A stretch of DNA of 20,442 bases from Desulfobulbaceae bacterium UBA2276 (GCA_002347085.1 DDWW01000031.1:1-20442); one strand, 5' to 3'. Positions 1 through 8,031 are shown, counted from the stretch's first letter. Translations and numbers: made by a program. Notes: a model not told the origin generated them from the sequence alone.

Positions 1-1257
1 AAACTGATCTATCCCAAATGGGCCAAGCTGGACCGGCAGACCGAGTTTCACCTGCCGCCCCATGGCCCGGTAGTCTTTGCCGCCACGATCCCTGACTATG
101 TTGAGGTTGACTTCATTGACGAAAATCTCGAATCCATTGATTTTGATGACGAGGTCGATTTCGTCGGGATCTCCATGATGTTGACCGTGCAGGTCAAACG
201 GGGCTGGGAGATTGCCGATATCTACCGGAAAAAGGGGATCAAGGTCATGTTTGGCGGCATCGCCACCATGCTGCACGCCGAGGAGACCATGGAACACGCC
301 GATGCCGTTTTCCTGGGCGAGGCCGAGGGGCGGATGGAAGCGGTCTTTGCCGACTTCCGCAACAACAAGCTACAGCCCCGCTACGACTTCATCAACGACC
401 GACCCGATATAGCCCTGGTCGGCCCGGCCCGCCGGGATCTGCTCAATCGCAAGCTCTACAACTACAAGGGCGTACAGATGGTCGATCTGGTCCACGCCTC
501 GCGGGGCTGCCGTTTCAACTGCTACCCCTGCGCCGTCTCGTATCTGGGAGGGCGGGTCTTCCGGCCCCGGCCCATTGACAAGGCGGTGGCCGAGATGGCG
601 GGCATCGACAACAACCGCCTCTTCATCGTGGACAACTCCCTGGCCCAGAACACCCAGTGGGAAATGGAGCTGTTCCGGGAGATGATCCCCCTGAAAAAGA
701 AGTGGTGTTCCCATCCCATTGAAGACAAGCCCGAGGTCCTGGATCTCGCGGCCCAGGCCGGGGCCTGGTATGTGTATCAGGCGGTCTTTGACACCTCGGA
801 CTATATCAAGGAGCGGATCAAACGCTACCATGACCACGGCATCGGCGTCGAGGGCACGATCCTCCTCGGGCTCGACGATCATACCGAAGATTCCATCAAG
901 CGACTGATCGACTTCCTGCTGGAGATCGAGCTTGATCTGGCCGAATTCACGGTACTCACCCCTTTCCCTCATACCAAGGCCTGGAAAGAGCTGAGCCAGC
1001 AGAACCGTATCCTCTCCCAGGACTGGAACGACTACTCAGCGGACAAGGTAGTCTTCCAGCCCAAACAGATGAGCCCGGAAAAGCTGCAAGAACTCCTTGA
1101 TTACGCCTGGAACACCTTCTACCACGAAGAATCACAGAAGATCAAGATGGTGAAGCTCTTCCAGCAGGTGGTGAAAAAAGAGATGGCCGACGATACCTTC
1201 AAGCCGCGGGACAGAAGCCTGGCCGGACAGTCTTTTGGCCGGGATGCGAGCAGGTAG
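1..1257 (+). CDS. B12-binding-type radical SAM protein, 5' end outside window
   Basis: The reading frame is open from base 1, so the N-terminus lies upstream. About 418 residues are visible. The first ~110 resemble the Rossmann-like cobalamin-binding region that precedes many radical SAM domains (VGISMM, then VMFGGIATMLHAEE, then an acidic LGEAEG). The [4Fe-4S]/SAM motif C-x3-C-x2-C is at bases 508-531 (CRFNCYPC, preceded by HASRG). The rest looks like the barrel, including an EGTILLGLDDHTEDS stretch typical of this class. The family does radical modification of lipids, cofactors and natural products; the substrate here is unknown. It lies on the same strand as the lipid locus at 8-18 kb but is separated from it by a defence island. 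It may be an outlying member of that locus; this is inference. Confidence 0.85.
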   Translation, partial: KLIYPKWAKLDRQTEFHLPPHGPVVFAATIPDYVEVDFIDENLESIDFDDEVDFVGISMMLTVQVKRGWEIADIYRKKGIKVMFGGIATMLHAEETMEHADAVFLGEAEGRMEAVFADFRNNKLQPRYDFINDRPDIALVGPARRDLLNRKLYNYKGVQMVDLVHASRGCRFNCYPCAVSYLGGRVFRPRPIDKAVAEMAGIDNNRLFIVDNSLAQNTQWEMELFREMIPLKKKWCSHPIEDKPEVLDLAAQAGAWYVYQAVFDTSDYIKERIKRYHDHGIGVEGTILLGLDDHTEDSIKRLIDFLLEIELDLAEFTVLTPFPHTKAWKELSQQNRILSQDWNDYSADKVVFQPKQMSPEKLQELLDYAWNTFYHEESQKIKMVKLFQQVVKKEMADDTFKPRDRSLAGQSFGRDASR

Positions 1258-1364
1258 GATGTGACAAATCACATGGCCTGGGGATAAAAAAGAGAGATAT
1301 CGCTATTCTGCATATTCTCCTGTTAGAAATATTCAGGAAGTAAGGCTGTAACAAAGGGAGCAAC

Positions 1365-2906
1365 ATGGCAAAAGTTAACCTTGACGCACTCATCCCTCGA
1401 GAGGACTTCGAAGTCGAGGAAGTCATCAACTCGGGAAAGAAGAAAGAAACCATATCTATCGAAGATATTAAGGCTGACTCATTTTTCTTCACCAACCTTC
1501 GCAAGCCGGACTTTCAGAGAGAAACAAACGAATGGGACGGAGAAAAGGTCACTGAACTCATTCGAAGCTTCATTGCCGGAGATCTGATCCCCGCAATTAT
1601 TCTTTGGCGGAGTACTGGAGGATATTTATTTGTTATCGATGGCAGTCATCGATTGAGTGCGCTTGCTGCTTGGGTAAATGACGATTACGGGGATGGACAG
1701 ACGTCCAAACTCTTTTATGACGGAATAGTGCCTGACGAGCAGCTTGAAGTTGCCAAGGAAACGCGAAAGCTTGCAAATAAAGCGGTTGGTCCATATAGCG
1801 ACTACAGGCTGGCATTGACACACCCCGACAAAGTTCGCCCAGAAATAGTCAGGGATGCGAAGAACCTCGGCGCATTAGCAATACAATTGCAATGGGTTGA
1901 GGGTGACGCCAGGAAAGCTGAAAGCTCATTTTTTAAAATTAATCAGCAAGCAGCACCAATCGACAAAACAGAGCTAAAGCTTCTGGAGGATCGTCGCAAG
2001 CCGAACAGCATTGCAGCTAGAGCAATAATCCGAAGTGGAAAAGGTCACAAATATTGGTCGTTGTTTTCAAAAGAGACCCAATCCGAAATTCAGGAACTTG
2101 CGGCAGAGATCAACGACATATTGTTTGATCCTCGCCTGAAAACACCAATAAAGACTTTAGACCTTCCAATAGCAGGAAAGGTGTATTCGGCACAAACACT
2201 TCCGCTAATTGTGGACATGATCAATATTGTCACGCCTCAAAACAACAGCAAAAACGATGATAATGGGACAACAACGATTGCTGTCCTCAAGAATGTTAGG
2301 AAAGTCGCCTATCTCTTAAACAGCAACCACCCATCTTCCCTTGGATTACATCCTGCAGTCTACTTCTATTCCCAAGAGGGACGTCATAAAAGTGCCTCTT
2401 TTTTGGCAATTACAGATTTCGTAGCAAGGATTTCCCAGCGAGGAAAGATAAATGACTTCATAAGCGTGCGCCCTAGATTTGAGAGTTTTATTCTTGAATT
2501 CGACTACCTTTCTCAACAAATAAATAGAAAATATCGAACTGCTCAAAAAAGTCACCCTTATATCTCTCGATTCCTTGAGCAGGTAGCAGATACGTTAAAA
2601 TTAGGAAAATCCGATGAGGACACCCTGAAGGCAATTCAATCAAAGGCTGAATTTAGCTATTTATCGCTTCAGAGGCCAATTTCAGAGCGTGGTGCTGTTA
2701 GAAAAAAATTTGATACAGAAGCAAAGAGTGCCGTTTATCTACGTGAGGTTCTTAAATCAGCCCCAAAGTGCAACATCTGTGGAGGATATATTCACAGAAA
2801 CTCAATATCAATAGATCACATAGACCGCAAGCGAGATGGTGGAAGCTCTTCGCCAGACAATGGTCAATTGACACATCCTTATTGCAATACCGGATATAAA
2901 AACTGA
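1365..2906 (+). CDS. DUF262/ParB-like protein with C-terminal HNH nuclease domain
   Basis: 513 residues. The ATG at 1365 follows a clear ribosome site (AAGGGAG at 1354-1360). The N-terminal part has the DUF262/ParB-like nucleotide-binding pattern: QRETNEW at residues 51-57 and DGSHRLSAL at 92-100. The last 45 residues are an HNH domain: C469-x2-C472 zinc pair, D484-H485, N499, then H504 and C507, with His taking the place of one usual zinc Cys. DUF262-nuclease proteins include the GmrSD type IV restriction enzymes and other defence nucleases, which cut modified or foreign DNA; GmrSD uses a different HNH variant, so the exact role is open. The gene is visibly more A/T-rich than the genes on either side and sits next to two toxin-antitoxin pairs, suggesting horizontal acquisition. 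Domain call firm, biological role inferred. Confidence 0.8.
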   Translation: MAKVNLDALIPREDFEVEEVINSGKKKETISIEDIKADSFFFTNLRKPDFQRETNEWDGEKVTELIRSFIAGDLIPAIILWRSTGGYLFVIDGSHRLSALAAWVNDDYGDGQTSKLFYDGIVPDEQLEVAKETRKLANKAVGPYSDYRLALTHPDKVRPEIVRDAKNLGALAIQLQWVEGDARKAESSFFKINQQAAPIDKTELKLLEDRRKPNSIAARAIIRSGKGHKYWSLFSKETQSEIQELAAEINDILFDPRLKTPIKTLDLPIAGKVYSAQTLPLIVDMINIVTPQNNSKNDDNGTTTIAVLKNVRKVAYLLNSNHPSSLGLHPAVYFYSQEGRHKSASFLAITDFVARISQRGKINDFISVRPRFESFILEFDYLSQQINRKYRTAQKSHPYISRFLEQVADTLKLGKSDEDTLKAIQSKAEFSYLSLQRPISERGAVRKKFDTEAKSAVYLREVLKSAPKCNICGGYIHRNSISIDHIDRKRDGGSSSPDNGQLTHPYCNTGYKN

Positions 2907-2965
2907 GCACATGGCAGCAGAAATAAGGCAAGACCACGTTTCTTTGAATATATCAGCAAACACCA

Positions 2966-2993
2966 TCAAATAAATGTAATAACATTTATTTGA
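2966..2993. promoter_or_regulatory. Perfect inverted repeat upstream of brnT, candidate operator
   Basis: Arms of 12 bases (2966-2977 and 2982-2993, TCAAATAAATGT and its complement) flank a 4-base AATA centre. A related half site, TTACATTTA, lies at 3012-3020 just before the brnT start. BrnA antitoxins are known to repress their own operon, so this is a plausible BrnA binding site. There is no T-run after it, which argues against a terminator. TTGACT (2990-2995) and TACATT (3013-3018) are 17 bases apart and could be a promoter, but transcription would then begin about at the brnT ATG. Confidence 0.5.
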
Positions 2994-3023
2994 CTCCTTC
3001 ATTTTTTGTTGTTACATTTAATT

Positions 3024-3296
3024 ATGCTCATCGAATTTGACACAGCCAAGCGTCAGAAAACACTCGACGAACGAGGGTTAGATTTTTGTGATGCCCCACT
3101 GGTCTTTCAGGGCAGACACTTTACTGCCTCAGATGACAGAATGAACTATGGTGAACCACGCTTTTTCAGCATTGGCTCTTTCCATGACCGTGTTGTGGTG
3201 GTGGTTTGGACAGTCAGGGGAGATGCCCGCAGAATAATTTCCATGAGGTATGCAAATGAGCGCGAAATCAACCGCTACAAAAAACACCTGGGTTGA
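3024..3296 (+). CDS. brnT: BrnT family ribonuclease toxin
   Basis: 90 residues with the BrnT layout: an N-terminal IEFD segment, then DERGLDF, then VFQGRHF, then RVVVVVWTVRGDARRIISMRYA, and a basic C-terminal helix (NEREINRYKKH). BrnT is a RelE-fold ribonuclease that inhibits translation and is neutralised by BrnA. I chose the ATG at 3024 because homologues start near the IEFD segment; an upstream TTG in frame at 3006 is possible. No Shine-Dalgarno sequence is visible before either start, so translation may be leaderless or weak. The 3' end overlaps the antitoxin gene by about 40 bases, the usual brnTA order. Confidence 0.85.
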   Translation: MLIEFDTAKRQKTLDERGLDFCDAPLVFQGRHFTASDDRMNYGEPRFFSIGSFHDRVVVVVWTVRGDARRIISMRYANEREINRYKKHLG

Positions 3297-3531
3297 TCCC
3301 GATGATGCGCCGGAATTAACAGACACCTGGTTTGAAAATGCGGACTTGCATCAAGGCAAAAAACTCATCAGACGGGGACGTCCTGCTGGAACCACCAAAG
3401 CATCAACGACCCTCCGCTTTGACGTTGATATACTGGAAGCATTCAAGGCTACCGGCAAAGGCTGGCAAACCCGAATGAACAATGCGCTCCGTGATTGGCT
3501 GAAGGATCATTCCCCTTCAACAAATCATTGA
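3256..3531 (+). CDS. brnA: BrnA family antitoxin, ribbon-helix-helix
   Basis: 91 residues from the ATG at 3256; GAGG at 3245-3248 is well spaced for this start, better than for the ATG at 3250. The C-terminal half is a ribbon-helix-helix DNA-binding domain: RRGRPAGTTKASTTLRFDVD (strand), then an LEAFKATGKGWQTRMNNAL helix pair. The N-terminal part, with DDAPELTDTWFENADL, is the region that wraps the toxin in this family. It neutralises BrnT and, with it, represses the brnTA promoter; the inverted repeat at 2966-2993 is a likely target. It overlaps brnT and is probably co-transcribed and translationally coupled to it. Confidence 0.85.
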   Translation: MSAKSTATKNTWVDPDDAPELTDTWFENADLHQGKKLIRRGRPAGTTKASTTLRFDVDILEAFKATGKGWQTRMNNALRDWLKDHSPSTNH

Positions 3532-3889
3532 TGGAAAAGAGGGCCGACTCCAATTTCAATAGCCCGACAATCCACTTCTCTCCTGTTCACTGCCCTTGAT
3601 ACAATTTCTTGGGGGAAATAAGGGACACTCCCCTCATTTCCAACGTTCACACTATTCAAAAGGATCATCCCCCGAACGACAATGGGGAATATTGCCTTGT
3701 TTCACCTTTGGAATTAAGGTATCAGGTAAAGTGCAAGCGATTGTGAACTCAGGGAGGAGTGAAAGAATTTGGGATCAGTACAAGACAGCAGACAAGTCTC
3801 TATTTTGCAAACTCCACCTGCAGTTAAACGAATCGGGTGTAATTGACAATATTTCCCCAACCAGTCTGGTAAAAAGGGAGCGGAACACT
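3532..3889. other. Intergenic stretch between the two toxin-antitoxin pairs
   Basis: I see no convincing gene. The segment holds two short GGGGA/TCCCC hairpin-like pairs: GGGGGA near 3611 with TCCCC near 3625, and TCCCC at 3668-3672 with GGGGA at 3684-3688. These resemble the degenerate debris often left around small mobile elements, but nothing identifiable remains. A TTGACA hexamer at 3843-3848 could be the -35 element for the following addiction module; no good -10 is visible at the expected distance. Confidence 0.5.
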
Positions 3890-4120
3890 ATGAACATTAC
3901 AGCAGAAAAAATTGTCACGGATGCAATGGAACTTCCCCCAGCGCTCAGGGCGTTTGTGGCTGAAAAGCTGATAGAGAGTTTGGATGAATCGGACAGCCTG
4001 CCCTTGTCGGCACAATGGAAAGAAGAAATCCTGCGACGTTGTGCAGAAATTGACAAAAATGGTGTGCAATTACGCGACGTTGATGCCATATTCAAAAAAG
4101 CCTACGCTTCGTTGACATGA
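3890..4120 (+). CDS. Addiction module antitoxin, TIGR02574-type
   Basis: 76 residues from the ATG at 3890, which follows AAAAAGGGAG at 3871-3880. An in-frame upstream extension to 3596 is open but reads as non-coding sequence. The protein matches the small acidic addiction module component family: ALRAFVAEKLIESLDESD, then LSAQWKEEILRRCAEID, and a short DVDAIFKKAY tail. Members pair with RelE/ParE toxins as their antitoxin. The stop codon overlaps the start of the toxin gene by four bases (ATGA at 4117), so the two are translationally coupled. Confidence 0.8.
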   Translation: MNITAEKIVTDAMELPPALRAFVAEKLIESLDESDSLPLSAQWKEEILRRCAEIDKNGVQLRDVDAIFKKAYASLT

Positions 4121-4407
4121 AAGCGGTTGCCTTTCACGCAGATGCAGAAACCGAGTTGATTGAAGCCGCCGCCTATTATGAGGCGCAACAATGTGACCTT
4201 GGTAAACGCTTTCTGACTTCGGTGCAGGATGCGATCAACCGTATCGTCGTCAATCCCCTATTATATCCTGTCATCGAACTCGATGTACGCCGCTGTCTCA
4301 CACGTACATTTCCTTTCGGCGTTCTGTTCCGAGATCGTCCCGACAATATCCAGGTGATTGCAGTTATGCACCTGCATCGAGAACCAACCTACTGGAAAAA
4401 CAGATAA
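4117..4407 (+). CDS. RelE/ParE family toxin
   Basis: 96 residues, normal for the family. The pattern is typical: AVAFHADAETELIEAAAYYE at the N-terminus, a helix with LGKRFLTSVQDAINRI, then NPLLYPVI, RRCLTRTFPFGVLFRDR and a final strand VIAVMHLHREPTYWKNR. ParE members poison DNA gyrase and RelE members cut mRNA at the ribosome; the sequence alone does not separate these. It starts inside the antitoxin stop codon. It ends only 18 bases before the convergent minus-strand gene, with no obvious terminator between them. Confidence 0.85.
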   Translation: MKAVAFHADAETELIEAAAYYEAQQCDLGKRFLTSVQDAINRIVVNPLLYPVIELDVRRCLTRTFPFGVLFRDRPDNIQVIAVMHLHREPTYWKNR

Positions 4408-4425
4408 AGAAGCGATATCGCCAGC

Positions 4426-5676
4426 TCAGGGACTTTGATACATCATCTTAATGGTTTCCGGGATCTTGCCCTTGGGTAGCAGGCGATTATTCTCTCCTAT
4501 CTCGTAGATCCCAAACCACTCCTCGGGGTCTTCAAGGTCATGGCGGGACGAATCCGCCGCGTCTTCTCCGCTTTTCCACCACTCATCGTTCAGCTCAAAA
4601 AAGGCCACGCCGCAGATCTTTTCATTCCCCTTGGCGGTTTTGATATCCTTCCAGATCGCTGAAAAAGCAACCGGCACATCTTCAACCTTGTGGCCGCCAA
4701 AGCCCGGGACCCATGCTTTTGGCTCAAAAGGGGAGGTGGAAAGCCCGACCTGGGTGATGAACACCGGCTTCTTGCTTTGCGCTGTCAGCTCTTCCACATA
4801 GCCCTGATAGCTGGAGCCGGTGACCGAACCGGGCGGCGAGGTGCGCACCCCCCGGGCGTAGGTGTAAACATTGAGGCAGATGAGATCACCCAGATCCGGG
4901 GTTATCACATGTTCCTTGGGCACCTCAAGATCAGGCCGGTTCGCCAGGGGCCCGATATGGGTAAAGCTGGTGTGACAATAGAGATGCCGTTGCCCATAAC
5001 GGGTCAGTTCATAGTCCATGGCCATGTCAATGAGACGGGCAATGGCGATTTCCGAGGGGTTCCGATTGTCGACGTTCAGGTGCTTGCCGTGATAACTGCG
5101 GACCTCGGGATGACGGGAATTAGTCCGCACCACCGCCTCCGGTTGCAGTTCATCGCCGATGGAAAACAGGACCAGCCGGTCCGGCCGACCTACCTGATAG
5201 ACATGATCAATAGTGGCCTTGATCGTCTCCATGGTCTTGGCCAGGAAGGGCTCGGCCAGGAAGTCCTCTTCATAGGGGCAGACCCAGATATCCTGTCCAT
5301 AGAGGATATCTGTCCTGTCCAGGGCCTCAAAGAATTTTGACGGCATCTGCATGGGAAAGACATGGAGATAATTGACATTCATCTCCTGCACCAGCCTGAC
5401 ATGCTCCTCATACCGGTCATCGTTCCCGGGATGGGCGCCTTGCATGGGCGTTTCATTGACCAGATAGGGTGAGTATCCTATCCCCTTAAAAAAAAGGGGC
5501 TCCCGGCGCACCGTGTCAACAATCTTCGTTCCTTCGACAACATACCTGGGGGGAGGCGGGGTGCCCGCAAGGATTCCCGTGGCTGTCGTTTGCCGTTCTT
5601 CGGCAGAGGCGGAAAAAACAAGACCCGGTAGAAGAATCAGCCAGGCCGATAAAATGATAGACGCAAAGATATGCAC
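4426..5676 (-). CDS. Exported glycosidase-like TIM-barrel protein
   Basis: 416 residues from a GTG at 5676, chosen because AAGGAAAGGAG sits 5 bases upstream and a signal peptide follows at once: hydrophobic core at residues 3-22 and likely cleavage after FSASA, residue 25. The longer frame to 5871 only translates a repeat. The mature part looks like a retaining glycoside hydrolase barrel: LFFKGIGYSPY (62-71), FSIGDEL (171-177, Glu176 as the acid/base candidate), VFITQVGLS (305-313) and GVAFFELNDEWWK (356-368). The usual nucleophile Glu of the ITE-G motif appears as Gln309 here, so hydrolysis may be altered or lost. It follows a phosphoglycerol transferase-like gene and may act on an envelope glycan; that role is inferred. 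No specific family assigned. Confidence 0.7.
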   Translation of the reverse strand: MHIFASIILSAWLILLPGLVFSASAEERQTTATGILAGTPPPPRYVVEGTKIVDTVRREPLFFKGIGYSPYLVNETPMQGAHPGNDDRYEEHVRLVQEMNVNYLHVFPMQMPSKFFEALDRTDILYGQDIWVCPYEEDFLAEPFLAKTMETIKATIDHVYQVGRPDRLVLFSIGDELQPEAVVRTNSRHPEVRSYHGKHLNVDNRNPSEIAIARLIDMAMDYELTRYGQRHLYCHTSFTHIGPLANRPDLEVPKEHVITPDLGDLICLNVYTYARGVRTSPPGSVTGSSYQGYVEELTAQSKKPVFITQVGLSTSPFEPKAWVPGFGGHKVEDVPVAFSAIWKDIKTAKGNEKICGVAFFELNDEWWKSGEDAADSSRHDLEDPEEWFGIYEIGENNRLLPKGKIPETIKMMYQSP

Positions 5677-5700
5677 ACGCTCTCCTTTCCTTTGATGAAT

Positions 5701-5872
5701 TCGCAAAAAGTCCTCAAATGGGATGGCTAAGCAAAAATCGTTAAATGCAAGGCGCGCAAATTTCGAGGAATGAGGCGTACATAAGTACGCCGCAATGACG
5801 AGACAATTCGGAGTCTCGCAAGCTCGCTTACCTGCGGCAACGCAGCAGTTGGCGACTTTTTGCGACGCCATC
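5701..5872. repeat. Dispersed palindromic intergenic repeat (copy C)
   Basis: The segment between two minus-strand genes is highly palindromic. TCGCAAAAAGTC at 5701-5712 is the exact complement of 5854-5865. GATGGC-x3-GCAAAAA at 5722-5737 pairs imperfectly with 5853-5872. In the centre GGCGTAC (5774-5780) and GTACGCC (5785-5791) flank ATAA. The GTAC-n-AGTAC centre is shared with the repeats at 18.93 and 20.26 kb. Such elements are common between genes in sulfate- and metal-reducing Desulfobacterota, from memory; no transposase is encoded. Confidence 0.65.
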
Positions 5873-5881
5873 TCCTTTTTG

Positions 5882-7594
5882 TTATTTCATGGCATTGGCA
5901 ATGATGGTCATATACGCCTCATCATAGTCTTCTCCCGCAACCTGCTTAGCCGGTTTTTTGAATTTGCAGTCCTGGGCGTCGCAGTAACTTCCATCTGAAA
6001 GATAGTTCAGAATGATATCGGGAATGTCATAATGGTGGAGGGTGTCATAATGGACAGCCTTGCCGTTTTCAAAGAAAAAGACCCGGTTCATGTGCAACAG
6101 ATCCTTATCCCCTCCGGCATAGTCCAGTTTCTCGAAAGTACTGGGGCCGTAGAATCCAGGCAGATGATCGCTGATGAGTATTACCAGGCTTTCCGGATCG
6201 ACCTTCTTGATCCCGCGTATAAATTCAGCCAGGGCCTCGGTACGGTAATAATACTGGTTGATGCTGTGCTCTAAAAAATCATCCTTGACAACCCCTTGAG
6301 CTTCAATGAATATCGGACGTTTTTCGGTATTTATCTGGTAGGGATAATGACCGTAAATGCTCATGATATAATTGAAAAGCGGCATTCCTGGATTGTTTTT
6401 CATCCAGTCGCTAATGTAATTAAGATTCTGCTTCAACAGTTCCCCGTCAAACATATATTTTTCACCAGTGACATCACCGATTGAAAGATAGGTCTCACGT
6501 CCCTTGGCATACTCCTTTGGGTAATAGCTGTTTTGGAAGCCGGCCCCTTTGTAGGCGTTAATGGAATTAAAAAAGTCAGGTTTATAGGCGTTGGTGGCCA
6601 TGGTATGGTAACCGGCCTTGGTCAGAAGGGCCGGCAGGCAATAGGTGCCGGCTCCTGTAAACACATCGAACTCCATCCCGGAAAATTTTCCAAAAGCCGG
6701 CACACCGGAAAGTACTTCAAATTCCGACTGGGCCGTTCCACCGGCAAAGAGCGGGGCGATAGAGAGGGATCCCTTGTTTTTGAATATCTTATCAAAGTCA
6801 GGGTGGACGGGGCTTCTGGAGAAAGAGAGCCCGTCAAACAGTTCAGGATCAACAAAGCTTTCCAGGACAAGCAGATGGACATTTCTTTTCTTTTCCAGCG
6901 AATTGATCATGGAGACGATATCGTCCATTTTCCTTAAAAAATCCGGATCGGCCTTAAAGTCCGCCATTTTCAGACCATTGGACTTTCGCTTGGCCTCGCT
7001 ATAAAGCATCATCCAGACCCTGCCGTTATCTTCAGCGCTCTGGATATCAGACCAGTTCGTCACCTGCCGTTGAACCTTCTCAAAGGCATAGAGAAAAGAA
7101 TCCGGTTTGAATTCCACCGTGAGAAGCAGGATCAGAATCGACAAGGCCCCGATAATGGCCGGCCTGTCCAGTTTGAATCGCAGGGAGCGGATAAAGACCG
7201 TGCAGGCAGCTCCAAAAACAACAATGATAACTCCAATCGCCCACACGGGAAGGACCCCCATGAGTTCCGGAAGTTCTTTGACTTCTATGATTCTCAAGAG
7301 CCTGCCGAACTGGAGAAAAACCATATCAAAAACCGCATAGACAAGGATAATGGGAATAGCGGTAATCAGGGCCTGCCATTTTGAAGGCCGTGTCAACTGG
7401 TTAAGATAGTAATAAAAACCTAAAAGGAGAGGAAGCTCAAGTCGGCAAAAATACCTCAGCGGCGGCATGCCCCCGAGAAGACTCATAATCCACGTATAAG
7501 CGAAAAGGAAAGCGGCCAGGGCCACATACCGGCTTCTCAGCACTCTCATTATCAAGAGGGCATACGATTGCAATTGAGAGAGAAGAGCGTTCAC
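5882..7594 (-). CDS. LtaS/MdoB-like phosphoglycerol transferase, sulfatase fold
   Basis: 570 residues from a GTG at 7594, preceded by GGGAG about 10 bases upstream. About five membrane segments (near residues 23-40, 52-66, 74-93, 113-134 and 146-160) are followed by an extracytoplasmic alkaline-phosphatase/sulfatase domain. Expected catalytic and metal positions are visible: Glu245 in LLVLESF, Thr287 in GGTAQSEFE (nucleophile position, as in LtaS), His416 in IYGHYPY and Asp476-His477 in ISDHLPG. Family members move glycerol phosphate from phosphatidylglycerol to lipoteichoic acid or, in Gram-negatives, to periplasmic glucans; related proteins transfer phosphoethanolamine. The acceptor is unknown. 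It is upstream of, and probably co-transcribed with, the exported glycosidase-like gene, which suggests a common envelope glycan. Confidence 0.85.
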   Translation of the reverse strand: MNALLSQLQSYALLIMRVLRSRYVALAAFLFAYTWIMSLLGGMPPLRYFCRLELPLLLGFYYYLNQLTRPSKWQALITAIPIILVYAVFDMVFLQFGRLLRIIEVKELPELMGVLPVWAIGVIIVVFGAACTVFIRSLRFKLDRPAIIGALSILILLLTVEFKPDSFLYAFEKVQRQVTNWSDIQSAEDNGRVWMMLYSEAKRKSNGLKMADFKADPDFLRKMDDIVSMINSLEKKRNVHLLVLESFVDPELFDGLSFSRSPVHPDFDKIFKNKGSLSIAPLFAGGTAQSEFEVLSGVPAFGKFSGMEFDVFTGAGTYCLPALLTKAGYHTMATNAYKPDFFNSINAYKGAGFQNSYYPKEYAKGRETYLSIGDVTGEKYMFDGELLKQNLNYISDWMKNNPGMPLFNYIMSIYGHYPYQINTEKRPIFIEAQGVVKDDFLEHSINQYYYRTEALAEFIRGIKKVDPESLVILISDHLPGFYGPSTFEKLDYAGGDKDLLHMNRVFFFENGKAVHYDTLHHYDIPDIILNYLSDGSYCDAQDCKFKKPAKQVAGEDYDEAYMTIIANAMK

Positions 7595-7657
7595 AGTTGA
7601 GAGACTCCCTGAGAGTAGAACCGAAAAGCAGATACCGGTGAAAATCGACTACATTCT

Positions 7658-7686
7658 TTATTAGGATTGAATTAAATTTCTGTCAA
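7658..7686 (-). promoter_or_regulatory. Candidate promoter for the minus-strand envelope genes
   Basis: On the minus strand a perfect TTGACA (7686-7681) is followed after 17 bases by TAATAA (7663-7658), a weak -10. Transcription would begin about 57 bases before the GTG at 7594. Consensus match by eye only. Confidence 0.4.
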
Positions 7687-7827
7687 GAGAGGGTTACAGT
7701 TTTACATGACCCCAGCAACGTCATAACAGCAGACAGAAGAAGCGCGCCATAGTGTTTCCCCGGCGAAAACATAAATCGCAGAGAGTGGAGAACTCATCAT
7801 TGGCCGCCTCTATACACATCCTTAGCA

Positions 7828-7856
7828 TTGACAATATGTAGCCATGTAGCTACAGT
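7828..7856 (+). promoter_or_regulatory. Candidate promoter P1 of the lipid locus with overlapping palindrome
   Basis: TTGACA at 7828-7833, a 17-base spacer, then TACAGT at 7851-7856. The perfect palindrome TGTAGCTACA (7845-7854) covers most of the -10, and an extra TGTAGC half site lies at 7837-7842. This geometry suits a repressor operator; the regulator is unknown. Confidence 0.5.
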
Positions 7857-7950
7857 CAGGGTCTATTTCAAGCAGCGTGGGCATGAGCTGATTATTCTCC
7901 TGACTGCTGAACGTGGGCGGCCACCCTCATCTGACAATGCGGTACGAGGC

Positions 7951-7978
7951 TTGACAGAAATGCTGGGCAACCTATACA
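7951..7978 (+). promoter_or_regulatory. Candidate promoter P2 of the lipid locus
   Basis: TTGACA at 7951-7956, a 16-base spacer and TATACA at 7973-7978. It lies about 50 bases before the first gene of the locus, so either this or P1 could drive it. Confidence 0.4.
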
Positions 7979-8031
7979 ACTCTGACGCAGTATTCCAAAA
8001 AACTACGCATCGCTGCATATACTAATAACAG

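Larger units (their letters stand above)
7595..8031. other. Divergent intergenic region, no gene seen
   Basis: This 437-base stretch separates the minus-strand envelope genes from the plus-strand lipid locus. Its content is regulatory: a minus-strand promoter candidate near 7.67 kb and two plus-strand TTGACA-type promoter candidates. The short frame at 7828-8025 has no ribosome site and begins inside a promoter hexamer, so I do not regard it as a gene. Confidence 0.6.

Noticed and set aside
370..972. Long minus-strand open frame opposite the partial radical SAM gene
   Set aside because: Shadow of the coding strand; no family motif, while the plus frame has a complete radical SAM signature.
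5677..5871. N-terminal extension of the glycosidase-like protein
   Set aside because: The extra 65 residues translate a palindromic repeat; a good ribosome site and signal peptide mark the GTG at 5676.
7828..8025. 65-codon frame before the acyl ligase gene
   Set aside because: Starts with TTG inside a promoter -35 hexamer, has no ribosome site and no recognisable motif.
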